64,000 bases of DNA from Hyphomicrobium sp. 99 (GTDB taxonomy: Bacteria; Pseudomonadota; Alphaproteobacteria; Rhizobiales; Hyphomicrobiaceae). The notes beneath the pieces are model-generated. The model was not told where the DNA came from. It did no database searches and saw only the letters and a program-made list of their open reading frames with translations. The stretch covers positions 2,367,545-2,431,544 of the forward strand of contig NZ_KQ031382.1 in the NCBI RefSeq assembly GCF_000384335.2, read 5' to 3'. The position numbers were made by a program, and so were the translations under genes. Positions 27,095-36,449 of the stretch are shown piece by piece. The number at the start of each line of letters is the position of its first letter. Position 1 is the first letter of the stretch.

Positions 27095-27443
27095 CTTGGA
27101 ACGAGAAGCTTCCTTGCGTCTTGTGCGTGTCGACCGATAAGGCGTGCCAATTCACTGAGTAACTTCCAGGCTCGAGCGCTTTGACTCCGACGCTCATAGT
27201 ACTCCCCGATGCACTGCTGCCTGTGTCCACGCGTGCGCCCGCCGAGTTATGGACTGTCGCGCCACTAAATTTGGGCTCTAGCTGCTCGGTGAAATGCAGC
27301 GTCACTTGGCCCGGAGACGCGGCGACCGTGCTGCCGGCCGCTGGGCTCGCGCTATCGAGCCGTGCGTGAGCTTGAGCGACGGAAGGAATAGCAAACAGAA
27401 AAAAAGCAACAGCTGCGATTGCAAGATCGTGTGACCTGAACAT
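27084..27443 (-). CDS. copC: CopC periplasmic copper-binding protein
   Basis: 119 residues from ATG 27443, preceded by AAGGAGAG. The signal peptide ends A-Q-A so that the mature protein begins H-A-R-L-D, the N-terminal His brace of the CopC Cu(II) site; the second ligands D-T-H lie near the C-terminus (V-D-T-H-K-T-Q-G). No Met-rich Cu(I) loop is visible, so this is the Cu(II)-only type. Works with copD, whose gene it overlaps. Confidence 0.93.
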   Translation of the reverse strand: MFRSHDLAIAAVAFFLFAIPSVAQAHARLDSASPAAGSTVAASPGQVTLHFTEQLEPKFSGATVHNSAGARVDTGSSASGSTMSVGVKALEPGSYSVNWHALSVDTHKTQGSFSFQVGK

Positions 27444-27608
27444 CGAAGCTCTCCTTATTGATTTGAGGCGGCAAAAGCGGCTGCCCGTATGTTTTTGGGA
27501 AAATGTCATTCAGATACAAATACAGCTGGGCGATACGGCCAGCGCCATCTGGCGCGAGAGGCACTGCACACGGAAAAAGGCTAAAAACGAGCGCTGAATG
27601 GGTGCGCT

Positions 27609-28301
27609 CTAAGCAGCTTCTTTATTGCTCTTCCTGAAGCCAGCCAGCAGGAGACCTGTCAATATGCAAATGCCGATGAAAATGAGTAACGTCTTAAGGG
27701 GATTGAACGGAACACCGGCCCACTCGGGCAAAATGATCTCTCCCGTATTGAGAGGCGCTGCGCCGTTACTGCAAATCTGGAGCGCCGTGTTCTCCCGCAG
27801 CATGTCGGATTGAATTCGGGATGCTAGCTCATTTGCCTTCGCCGGATCCCCCGAGGAGCGCTGGAGCTGATCAAGCAGCGCTTTGCTTCCCGCAAGATAA
27901 GCGTGTGAACAACCATTGAAGGGATTGTCTTCGTTGGTGAGAGCCCCGGGGACCAGACCCCAAAGGCAATAGGCGAACTGGAGGTTGACAAAATTATAGA
28001 GCGTTCGGGTCTCGACATCCGGACTGACCTGCCGCGCAGCGAGATCGACGATCGCATTCCTGTATCGATCCATCACGTGCAACTGCCCGTGCGTCAGATT
28101 GGCGATGGGCAGACCCGATGTGTTGAGCGGCGCCCGTGAGTTGTGGGCATCTGCAGGTCCGGCGAACGATGCAGTAAAGACGCATAGCAGTAGCGCCAGA
28201 TTTCGCGGAACATCGCGAAGGCGCAAGTTAATGCCCCTTGCAAAGCTAAACCTTCGTGAACCCATAAGAATTGGCTGCGCCTCCCACGCCGTCGAGAACA
28301 T
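27609..28301 (-). CDS. Unknown periplasmic protein with C-terminal membrane anchor
   Basis: 230 residues (ATG 28301; ATG 28265 would remove 12). An N-terminal signal segment ends near A-D-A-H, a helical periplasmic domain follows with four Cys (three in the middle, Y-C-L-W and N-G-C-S-H, and I-C-S), and one membrane helix near the C-terminus ends in R-K-S-N-K. I do not recognise the family. It lies 165 bases upstream of copC in the same direction, so it may be part of a copper module. Confidence 0.7.
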   Translation of the reverse strand: MFSTAWEAQPILMGSRRFSFARGINLRLRDVPRNLALLLCVFTASFAGPADAHNSRAPLNTSGLPIANLTHGQLHVMDRYRNAIVDLAARQVSPDVETRTLYNFVNLQFAYCLWGLVPGALTNEDNPFNGCSHAYLAGSKALLDQLQRSSGDPAKANELASRIQSDMLRENTALQICSNGAAPLNTGEIILPEWAGVPFNPLKTLLIFIGICILTGLLLAGFRKSNKEAA

Positions 28302-28411
28302 AACTACGTTCTCGACGCGAAGCGCAAGCCGTCCAACGAAGCTTGAACTCGTTCTAGGCCTGAACGGGCGTTACTCGCCATTTCACTGAGATTAGGCAGG
28401 GGGCCGCTCGC

Positions 28412-28666
28412 CTACTTCCGGCGGCGGGCGCGTAGCTTCTGATTGAACCAACCATATTCAGCGCGCGGGTTGTTATAGTTTCTCAATCGCCCGGGATATC
28501 GGGACCCGGGAGACGAATCAGGGCCGGAAAAATTGCTGCTGCCAGGAGGCATCCGGACGATCGGAGGATCCATAGCCGAGGGATCGGCGCGGACCCTAAC
28601 CTGCGCATCAGCAGGCGACGCAAAAGCCATCGCAGCCATCAATAACAAAGCACCCTTGAGCATCAC
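28412..28666 (-). CDS. Small secreted basic protein
   Basis: 84 residues; ATG 28666 (or 28663) after GGGAGAGTGGAG. A signal peptide ends A-D-A-Q near residue 22. The mature 60 residues are rich in Pro, Ser, Asn and Arg with a C-terminal R-A-R-R-R-K. No family recognised. Confidence 0.6.
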   Translation of the reverse strand: MMLKGALLLMAAMAFASPADAQVRVRADPSAMDPPIVRMPPGSSNFSGPDSSPGSRYPGRLRNYNNPRAEYGWFNQKLRARRRK

Positions 28667-28904
28667 AATCGCTCCACTCTCCCTCCTCTTCGACCGAAGA
28701 TTTGCATATGGTACCGCTCGCAGCTAGCGGCAACCGAAAGCTTGGATCGTTGAGAATTCGCCGCATTCAGCGACAGAGGAAATCTCAACCGCATCTTGCA
28801 AGCGCAGCTTCAGCAAAGCCGACCCGAAAGATGAGCCCGACCGGTTGCGACGTACGCGTCACGTTTTTGCCGATCATTGGTCGTTCACCCACCTGTCGTG
28901 CCAT

Positions 28905-29402
28905 TCACGAGCGAAGCGTAACCTTTGCGTTGATGGTATCGTCCGGATGGGGTCGCTCCCCCTTGAGGTAGGCCTTCAGCCCTTCGAAAAGATATTTGAT
29001 GCCTTCGGCACTGCTGTTGTCCCAGTATTCGGCCGACTTCGGTAAGACGTGGATCAGCACCAGGTTCGGGTCATCTTTTCCGCCAGGAAACCAGACGCGC
29101 CAAGCCTCATTCCAAACCCGTTCGACCACCGCCCCGTCACGAACCACCGACGCCGTGCCGTACAACGTCGCAAACTCCGACGAGCTTTGGAACGTCACCA
29201 AGACCTCGGGATGAGCTTCAATTTCGGCGACTTTGGGGGACCTCCCGTCCGTCACGAAATACGCATCCGCGTCTGGCTTCAGTTCAGCGACGGCCATCGG
29301 CCTGGCATGCAGGGAATTGTCCGGCGTGCGCGACGCCAGCATGGCTGTCGAGAAGCCCGTGAGAAGGTCATAGAGATGCTTTTTCTGTTCGCTGGGGGTC
29401 AT
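28905..29402 (-). CDS. Pyridoxamine-5'-phosphate-oxidase-like FMN-binding protein (general stress type)
   Basis: 165 residues from ATG 29402, with GAGGAC upstream. The split-barrel features A-M-L-A-S-R-T, L-H-A-R-P-M-A-V and Y-F-V-T-D match general stress protein 26-like members of the PNPOx superfamily, which bind flavin but rarely oxidise pyridoxamine. Isolated gene; role unclear. Confidence 0.88.
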   Translation of the reverse strand: MTPSEQKKHLYDLLTGFSTAMLASRTPDNSLHARPMAVAELKPDADAYFVTDGRSPKVAEIEAHPEVLVTFQSSSEFATLYGTASVVRDGAVVERVWNEAWRVWFPGGKDDPNLVLIHVLPKSAEYWDNSSAEGIKYLFEGLKAYLKGERPHPDDTINAKVTLRS

Positions 29403-29681
29403 CGAAAAACGTCCTCGCTTATTCACTCCCGGCAAACACCCCCGGCGGTCGGATGTTCCCGGCCGCGGTGCGTCTCACGCAGGCAAATATAACGGACGAG
29501 TTCCGTGACGGATCTCCCGGCTTATCCATCCAATGAAGCCACCCTCTGTCACGATCCTTTAATCGGACTGGTTCATTCTCCGAACCGGCGACGGCATGAC
29601 GACCCTGCGGATGAAAATTTTCGACGCGGCGGAACATGCAGCGTCTTTCGACGTTGCCATGCCGACCTCCGGAGAATGACT

Positions 29682-29828
29682 ATGGGCTACGCTTTTTACG
29701 CTGTGCTGAATTCGCTGCCGCAGATCGCGGTTGCGGCCTTTATCCCCGTTGCGGCCACCATCGCGGTGAGCTTCGTCGTGAAGTCGCTGCGCCGGCGCTC
29801 GGGCGGCCAGCCCATCGGCATAGACTGA
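29682..29828 (+). CDS. Small single-pass membrane protein
   Basis: 48 residues. ATG 29682 is seven bases after GGAG. One long hydrophobic helix (about 5-30) is followed by K-S-L-R-R-R and a short polar tail, giving a likely cytoplasmic C-terminus. No family recognised. Confidence 0.5.
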   Translation: MGYAFYAVLNSLPQIAVAAFIPVAATIAVSFVVKSLRRRSGGQPIGID

Positions 29829-30072
29829 CCTCTGTCAATCATCCTGCCCTTACAACGCTCGGCCCAGGCCGGGTGATCACGCCGCGTTGTCTTCCAAGCC
29901 CAGACGTTGAACCGCACCTGAGGACGCTTGGGGCGGAAACATCCAGCTCCGAAACCAAAAGCGCGTCTACCCTAGCCCCGAACGGGAGGGTCTGCCGGCG
30001 TCATAAAATTGAACCACCGAGCTCCCACCACAGCTTAGCAATGATACCGGCTGCCTTAGAAAAGGAATTGCT

Positions 30073-30468
<396 letters not shown>

Positions 30469-30597
30469 CGGTGGCCAAGTCTCTGCCGAGCGAGACTGGG
30501 CTCTCTCAGAAAATTTCATAGCTTTTTTTAACGGGATCATCACACCGCAGGCCGCAGGATAGCCTCCGGACGGCTAAAACGAGTTGCGTGAGCATCG

Positions 30598-30717
30598 ATG
30601 ACGATCCAGCAGAATTTCAAATACCATCCTGACCGAGAGAAAAAGCACCTAGGCCTGACTCTCTTCGTCATATGTCTCATGACATTCGCTTGGATTGTAT
30701 TTGCTCTCGTCCATTGA
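30598..30717 (+). CDS. Possible 39-residue membrane protein
   Basis: ATG 30598 opens a 39-codon frame with a polar, Lys-rich N-terminus and one hydrophobic helix (L-F-V-I-C-L-M-T-F-A-W-I-V-F-A-L-V) at the C-terminus. The ribosome binding site is weak (GTGAG). Its stop touches the next ATG (TGAATG), which would allow coupled translation. Confidence 0.35.
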   Translation: MTIQQNFKYHPDREKKHLGLTLFVICLMTFAWIVFALVH

Positions 30718-31053
30718 ATGGCTAAGCGGGGACTATTTTCATCAATGAAGACGCTTATCGCTCTGGCGGCCTTTGCGGCCGCGAGCTTCACCTCATCGTT
30801 CGCGTCGGCGGCCGATTTCGGGGGCGGTTACGAGACAACGGACGACGCCTATTTGCTGGAGGTGCTACCTCCTCCCGTGCTCATAGCAACCCCGTACAAC
30901 GACCTGTACGAAGCCAACGGCGTTTACTACGCGCCGCCTTACCCGCTTCCCTACTTCGGCCTATTTCCGAATTGGCGACCGCGCTACGGTGCCCCCGAAG
31001 TCTATGCGCGCGCCCGCTGGGACGGACCCAGAGGGCACCGACACCGCCGCTAA
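30718..31053 (+). CDS. Small secreted Tyr/Pro-rich protein
   Basis: 111 residues from ATG 30718, or 102 from ATG 30745, which starts directly with the signal peptide (K-T-L-I-A-L...S-A-A-D). The mature part is rich in Tyr and Pro (P-P-Y-P-L-P-Y-F) and ends R-G-H-R-H-R-R. Typical of envelope-associated small proteins in Hyphomicrobiales; no known domain. Confidence 0.6.
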   Translation: MAKRGLFSSMKTLIALAAFAAASFTSSFASAADFGGGYETTDDAYLLEVLPPPVLIATPYNDLYEANGVYYAPPYPLPYFGLFPNWRPRYGAPEVYARARWDGPRGHRHRR

Positions 31054-31088
31054 GTTCGGGTGAGCGTAGCAACTGCTAAAAGCCGTTT

Positions 31089-32570
31089 CTAAGCGCGCTT
31101 TGCCAAAGCGCTGATGGCGTCCATGAACAGATCGATATCGGTCCGCGTCGTCCGATGATTGAAGACGGCGCAGCGGATCACCGTCTCGCCGTTGATCGTC
31201 GTCCAGGAAGGCGCCGCGATCCCGGATTCTTGAAGATCTAAGACGAGATCCCGGTTGACTGCGCCGCTCGCTCCTTTCACACCGAAACAGACAATATTGA
31301 GAGCGACCGGAGCCTTGAGCTCGAAGATGGCGCTCTCGCGCACCTTCTCCGCGAGATAGCCCGCAAGCTCGCACGTGTGGAGAATAGCGTCGCCAATCCG
31401 CGCCGTACCGAGCGTCTCGATCGTCATCCAGGTCTTGAATGCGCGGAAGCCGCGCGAGAGATCAGGGCCGAGATCGCATGGCCAAGTCTCGCCCGCCGCG
31501 AGCCCACGGTCAGCCCGCTGCAGATAAGCAGCCGCCGACGCGAATGCCTGCTTGTGAGCCGCGCCGTCTTTCACCAACAGAAACCCGGCATCATAGGGAA
31601 CATGTCCCCACTTGTGGAAATCGAGCGCGATGGAATCCGACATCTCGATCCCGGCCGTGAGGGGCTTGAGCGATCGCGAGAAAATCGACAGCGCCCCAAT
31701 CGCTCCATCGACATGAAACCAGAGATTTTCTTCGCGTGCGATCTGCGCGATCTCCGAGAGTAGATCAATCGCTCCGGTGTTCACCGTCCCGGCGGTCCCA
31801 ACGATAAGAAACGGAAGGAAACCCGCTGCTTTGTCGGCACGGATGCTGTCCTTCAAGGCATCGACTCGCATTCGACCCAGAGTGTCGGCGTCTATCTTCC
31901 TTAAATGCGCTGACCCGATACCCGACAGTTGCATCGCCTGCGAAACGCAGCTGTGAGCCTCGCTGGACGTATAAGCGACAAGTTGGCGGTCGGCGCGCTG
32001 CAATCCGGCTTCCCGGCTCTCCGCACCCGTCACGTTTGTCTTGGCGACGATGACAGCGAGAAAGTTCGCCATCGACGAACCCGTAAGGAACAATCCGCTG
32101 GCACCTTCCGGATAGCCGAAGGCCTCACTCATCCAACGAACGATCTGGCGTTCGACCTCGATGCCGATGTGGTCGCGGCCACCGCAATTCATGTTCAACC
32201 CGGCGGCGACCATTTCAGCGACCATACCGAATGGCGTCCCGGCGCCCTGCGCCCAACCCATGAAACGCGGATGCAAATTACCAGCGGCGAACGGCACGAC
32301 GTGCGCACGCACGTCATCAAGTACGTCGCCCAGCTCGCGGGCCTCTACAGGCAACGACCGCGCAAAACGCTGCCGCGTTTCGGCTGGCGGCTGCTGCCAG
32401 ACAGGCTTCTCTCGAATCGACTCAACATTTGAGATGACCTCGTCCAAAGCCGCATGCGCGAGCCTTCGAAATTCGGACCAGTCGGAAGGATCGAGATCGC
32501 GCGATCCCGTGGATGCCACGTCTTCGCCCTCCGAATCACTAACGCCGTTCGCGTCGGCGCAGGACATCAT
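31089..32570 (-). CDS. Group II PLP-dependent (aromatic-L-amino-acid type) decarboxylase
   Basis: 493 residues. PLP-binding K320 (D-F-H-K-W), the cofactor-stacking H206 and the pyridine-N partner D288 (H-V-D-G-A) are in place, with the substrate-pocket motif L-H-P-R-F-M-G. Members decarboxylate aromatic amino acids, glutamate or diaminobutyrate. The start overlaps the previous gene's stop (ATGA) and has GAAGG upstream. Last of the ATP-grasp/PLP/PLP cluster, so it may make or consume an amine used in that pathway. Confidence 0.9.
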   Translation of the reverse strand: MMSCADANGVSDSEGEDVASTGSRDLDPSDWSEFRRLAHAALDEVISNVESIREKPVWQQPPAETRQRFARSLPVEARELGDVLDDVRAHVVPFAAGNLHPRFMGWAQGAGTPFGMVAEMVAAGLNMNCGGRDHIGIEVERQIVRWMSEAFGYPEGASGLFLTGSSMANFLAVIVAKTNVTGAESREAGLQRADRQLVAYTSSEAHSCVSQAMQLSGIGSAHLRKIDADTLGRMRVDALKDSIRADKAAGFLPFLIVGTAGTVNTGAIDLLSEIAQIAREENLWFHVDGAIGALSIFSRSLKPLTAGIEMSDSIALDFHKWGHVPYDAGFLLVKDGAAHKQAFASAAAYLQRADRGLAAGETWPCDLGPDLSRGFRAFKTWMTIETLGTARIGDAILHTCELAGYLAEKVRESAIFELKAPVALNIVCFGVKGASGAVNRDLVLDLQESGIAAPSWTTINGETVIRCAVFNHRTTRTDIDLFMDAISALAKRA

Positions 32571-34111
32571 GAGCCTTCAAGATGCCGGTCGATCCCCGAC
32601 CACTTTGAGAAGACCGCATCTAGGTCGTTCTCGATCGGCTTGCATGCATCCTCGAGCGGCACGCCTTCGGCCATCCGAGCGGCAACACCAGCAATATCAA
32701 CCGCCGATGCACCGATCCGGAGAGCAACGCGAGGACCGATGCGCACCGCCTGGCCCACATGGCAAACGGGACCGCCAGCAGAACTCCTCAAGGCCTGTTG
32801 GATGCTCTGCGCTTCCTCGAACCTCGCGAAATCTCCGCGACTGTTGAGGACCGTCAGCGGAACGATGCCACGCGATGACAGATATTCGCCGTCGTCATCA
32901 GGATGCAACCCGACGCCCTTCACATCCCGCGCCCGGGCCAGCACTGCTTTGACGAAATGCCGCCTAATGCGAGCCTGAACCAATTCATCGACGCGCGCGT
33001 AAGGCGCGAGATTCGCCAGCGCGGCGACCCACCTGAGGCTGAGCCCGATATTCATCTCGGATTTGAACTTGAAGTCGTCGCGTGCACGAAGTGACTTTGG
33101 CCAGTCCTGTGCAGCCGTATATTCGGCGAGACCGGCCGGAACCTCACCGCACTGAGCAATCTCATCCGCCATGGCTGCCGGGATGAGCAAAGCGCCCGCG
33201 AACGGCGGACCCGCTACAAGCTTCGAACCGGTCACCGCTACGAGGAAACCATCGGCGAGGTCTCGTTGCAGCTGACTGAGCGGACAACGCAGCTGGCAAG
33301 CGTCGATAACGATCCGAACGCGACCGGGAGCAGCAGCGGCGAGCTGCCGGGCCGTCGCGCGCGTTACGCCTTCCAAGCCCGTCTTCGACGTATCGAGCAC
33401 GTGCACGAGAACGTCGCGTCCTCGTCTCAATTCCTGCTCGACCAGAGCAGCGACGTCGTAGTCGATCGCCTCCGGACGGCGCTGCGCGCCAGCATCATTT
33501 CGGATAGGAACCGTGCGAACATCAATCCGGCCAGGCGACAGGCCCTCAAGCAGTTCGCCGGAATCGACCATCCGGCCAAGCGCCGTCAGATTTGAGAAAT
33601 GACGTCCTGCAGCGGCAAGCGGTATGCCGTTTCCTGTCTCATCTGGCGCGATGAAAATGTTGGTGATCGGCCGCGGCGATAAAGCCGCAACGAGCGAGAG
33701 CGCCAGTATTTCTGCGTCCGTTCCCGACGCCGCCAATATGACTTTCGTCCCGCTCGCGCCGAGGAGCTGACGCACGCCGCCGCGAACTTCGTCAAACCAA
33801 TCATCATAATGAATCGCAGTGATGGAAGCCGTTCCGACGAGCCGCTTCAGCGCGTGGTCGGCCGCGGCAAAACCCGCTGCGGATATGTTGCTCGCCGTCG
33901 TGGACGAAAAAGATATTTCGTCGACGGCAGGCGTTACCAGCGTTCCGTAACGGTTGCGACCTGTGGAGGCTTCCGCCCAAATGCGTCTATCACCGCCGCT
34001 TGCTAGCAGCAGTGACACTGACGAAAGCGGTTGCTCGCGGTAAATCTCCGGAGGGCAATCCAAACCGGTGTTCGCAAACTCTTCGCGAACATTGAGTCGC
34101 GTCGCGACCAT
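32567..34111 (-). CDS. Unassigned fold-type I PLP-dependent enzyme
   Basis: 514 residues from ATG 34111 (GGAG upstream). A-S-G-T-D-A-E (about 128-134) resembles the phosphate-binding turn of class V aminotransferases, I-D270-A-C-Q would hold the pyridine nitrogen and T-G-S-K297-L the Schiff-base Lys. The whole differs from cysteine desulfurases, kynureninases and phosphoserine aminotransferases that I know, and is about 100 residues longer. It lies 25 bases after the ATP-grasp gene and overlaps the decarboxylase gene by four bases. Reaction unknown. Confidence 0.75.
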   Translation of the reverse strand: MVATRLNVREEFANTGLDCPPEIYREQPLSSVSLLLASGGDRRIWAEASTGRNRYGTLVTPAVDEISFSSTTASNISAAGFAAADHALKRLVGTASITAIHYDDWFDEVRGGVRQLLGASGTKVILAASGTDAEILALSLVAALSPRPITNIFIAPDETGNGIPLAAAGRHFSNLTALGRMVDSGELLEGLSPGRIDVRTVPIRNDAGAQRRPEAIDYDVAALVEQELRRGRDVLVHVLDTSKTGLEGVTRATARQLAAAAPGRVRIVIDACQLRCPLSQLQRDLADGFLVAVTGSKLVAGPPFAGALLIPAAMADEIAQCGEVPAGLAEYTAAQDWPKSLRARDDFKFKSEMNIGLSLRWVAALANLAPYARVDELVQARIRRHFVKAVLARARDVKGVGLHPDDDGEYLSSRGIVPLTVLNSRGDFARFEEAQSIQQALRSSAGGPVCHVGQAVRIGPRVALRIGASAVDIAGVAARMAEGVPLEDACKPIENDLDAVFSKWSGIDRHLEGS

Positions 34112-34136
34112 CAAAATCTCCGAAAGTGAAAGTCGC

Positions 34137-35399
34137 TCATGCCGCGCTGATCATCGGTTCGATACGCCGTTGCAATGCATCCTCGAATGCATCGAACAGC
34201 TTGCGCATCGCGTGCTTCTTGTAGGGAAACGTAACGTCTGAATCCATCGAGTGAACGATCATTGCGACGTCGGCTTCGAAGAGCAACAGGCGCCCATCAG
34301 GAAGCTCCGCGCAATCGATGGCGAAATAGTCCAAACCCAATCGGCGATGCAAAGCTTCGAATGCCGCCGCGTGCCGCACGGCGAAGTCGAAATCGAAATC
34401 CTGCATCCACGCGGCTTCTTCGGCGCGCCGGTCCGCATACTTCGCCATGCCAGCACTGAGGTAGTGCACCATCCAATGATCGGAAACGGCGAGATGACTG
34501 GCAAAGGCCTTCCCGTCAATGAATGCAATCCGCTGCTTGCGGAATTTGCCGTCCGGCCCGCTGTAATCGACGAAAGGAGAGAGATAATATTCGGACTCAC
34601 TCCGGCTCTCGAGGTATCGAACTAGCTCGGCTTCGTTCGATATCTTCTCCATCGAATGGCCCGCATGCGTACCGACCGGCCGCACGATGATCGGATAGTT
34701 TGCTCCGGCAATCACCGAACCAAGCGCAAGGTCATTCGCCGCCAACTTTGCGAGCGTCGCACGAGACACACTCACTGTCGAAGGCGCCAAGATCATCGGC
34801 TCGTCGGCAAACGTGTCAGACACCCCATCCCTTGTGAGACCCGCGATCCGCAGAGGCGCATTATTCATGACGGGCCCTGCCCACCCGGTCAAAAGCCCTT
34901 GCAGCGTCTGAAGGACCGGCCGGTTCGCGGGCGACTCACCAATCGCGACGAATGCTACGTCGTGTTGCGGAACGTTGGACAGATCGGTCGTTGCAGCATC
35001 GACATAATGCAGCAGAACGTTCGCGTCCGAGTTCTCCAAAAGAAACTCGATCGGCGTGTTGGCCATGAAATCGCCGGCCGTGACGAAAACCAGAACTCTC
35101 GGTCCCGTGCCTCGCCCATTTCGGATGTGGAAGGTTCGGCGAATGTCGAGAGCCGCCGTCTCGGCGAGCGCCGCTTTATCGGCGTGACCCAACGTACGTA
35201 AAATCGTTGAAAGATCCAGGAACGCCGCAGCATCGTGCGAGTCGGCCGAAACGCGCTCCATCAGCCCGTTCCATATGGCCGAGATATCTCGCCCCTCATA
35301 CAGATGCCGCACGAGCGGCGCCTTGCCGATGATGAGCGCCTGCTCGCTTTCGGCTGCGATCTCAGCAGTCGCTCTCTTCAGCATGTCGTAACTTGTCAC
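34137..35399 (-). CDS. ATP-grasp-like protein heading a PLP-enzyme cluster
   Basis: 420 residues from GTG 35399. The N-terminal 110 residues are helical (TPR-like); the rest resembles RimK/ATP-grasp ligases: P-I-I-V-R-P-V-G-T-H-A-G-H-S for the ATP-binding loop, the Y-Y-L-S-P-F-V-D strand and Y-F-A-I-D-C-A...L-L-F-E-A-D near the metal site. The ATP-grasp Lys is Arg and the usual E-x-N is E-A-D, so it may be an unusual member or partly degenerate. First gene of the three-gene cluster. Ligation of a carboxylate to an amine is the family reaction; substrates unknown. Confidence 0.72.
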   Translation of the reverse strand: MTSYDMLKRATAEIAAESEQALIIGKAPLVRHLYEGRDISAIWNGLMERVSADSHDAAAFLDLSTILRTLGHADKAALAETAALDIRRTFHIRNGRGTGPRVLVFVTAGDFMANTPIEFLLENSDANVLLHYVDAATTDLSNVPQHDVAFVAIGESPANRPVLQTLQGLLTGWAGPVMNNAPLRIAGLTRDGVSDTFADEPMILAPSTVSVSRATLAKLAANDLALGSVIAGANYPIIVRPVGTHAGHSMEKISNEAELVRYLESRSESEYYLSPFVDYSGPDGKFRKQRIAFIDGKAFASHLAVSDHWMVHYLSAGMAKYADRRAEEAAWMQDFDFDFAVRHAAAFEALHRRLGLDYFAIDCAELPDGRLLLFEADVAMIVHSMDSDVTFPYKKHAMRKLFDAFEDALQRRIEPMISAA

Positions 35400-35839
35400 G
35401 CGGGCTTACATCCCTCATTCCGCGCGAACGTCCAGAACGTTGCTGCGAGCGGCTCATTTCCAAGCGCCCAATGTCATGAGATGGCCTTGTGCCAATCTGA
35501 CTACGATCACGGAAACAGCGTTTTCGAAGCGCCGGCCAACTTACGAGCCACAGAAAGGCGCAATCCGATTCGCGATGACAGCCAAGCCGTCTAGGCCACT
35601 TGGCCTAAAACAACGTTCTCGGACCATCAGCACCTCTGAGTTCAATTCCGATGCCCGTGCAAATTGGCGAAGCTCATCTGCGCGCATTGCACCGAAGCCG
35701 CCACGACCGTGTCGAATTTGCACAGAATTGATGGGTCCATTGTGCAGATCGTCGAAGCCGCATGTCGCGCCTCTTTCACTTACGCTAGCGTCTGCCCACT
35801 GCGACTCGCACATAGACGAATGCTCAGGCGTGAAATTTG
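35400..35839. other. Gene-free stretch
   Basis: 440 bases between the divergent ATP-grasp gene and a small secreted protein gene. Open frames here have no ribosome binding site and no codon pattern like their neighbours. Promoters for both sides should lie within it; none is clear enough to place. Confidence 0.5.
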
Positions 35840-36241
35840 ATGCGAATCCTCCAACTGACGAGAGGTTTGGCACTAGCTGCCCTCACGGGGGCTGCCCTCA
35901 TTTCAGGGCTCGTCTGCGACGTCAGCAACGGCTGGGCCAAGCATTACAAGGCACCTGCATCGTCAGCTTCGAGCGATCCCTGCGCCGCGCCGACGGCCTT
36001 CGTCAAACAGCACATCGATCAAATACGGCAACTCAAAGAATCGCTCGAGTCAGGTTCCGACAACGTCGTCAGCTGGATCCAGCATCTCCAAGGGCAAAAA
36101 AGCGACGATCCGGACAAAGTCGCTAAGATTTCCGAACTCCACCGCGACGCCGACAGAGTGAACGACCTGCTTCGAGCAGGCGGATGCCCAACGGTCGATA
36201 TCGACCACGAAGTGAATTTACCCGCCGCCGACAATAAATGA
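35840..36241 (+). CDS. Unknown small secreted protein
   Basis: 133 residues from ATG 35840. A signal peptide of about 34 residues is followed by a helical region with D-P-C-A-A-P-T-A-F and a late C-P-T-V; the two Cys could pair. No family recognised. Upstream of the exopolysaccharide locus on the same strand but separated by about 210 bases. Confidence 0.65.
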   Translation: MRILQLTRGLALAALTGAALISGLVCDVSNGWAKHYKAPASSASSDPCAAPTAFVKQHIDQIRQLKESLESGSDNVVSWIQHLQGQKSDDPDKVAKISELHRDADRVNDLLRAGGCPTVDIDHEVNLPAADNK

Positions 36242-36449
36242 CGGCCGCAAGGTTCTGAGCCGTCACAGCAGATCCGTCGGTAGCCGAGGCAGGCCGGTTT
36301 AGAGCGGCCGGATATTACCGCCATCAGAACCTAAAGTTTCGAATGGCCTTGGCCCCTCTCCACCCAGCACGCACTGGCACCTAACGTGCATCGTCTGAGG
36401 TTCCTCGGTTCGCCGGGGCGCATCTTTCCCTCGGTTCGGATTTACTCTT

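Noticed and set aside
35541-35873. 110-codon minus-strand frame in the gap before the small secreted protein
   Set aside because: It overlaps the signal-peptide gene at 35840 and has no supporting start site or family.
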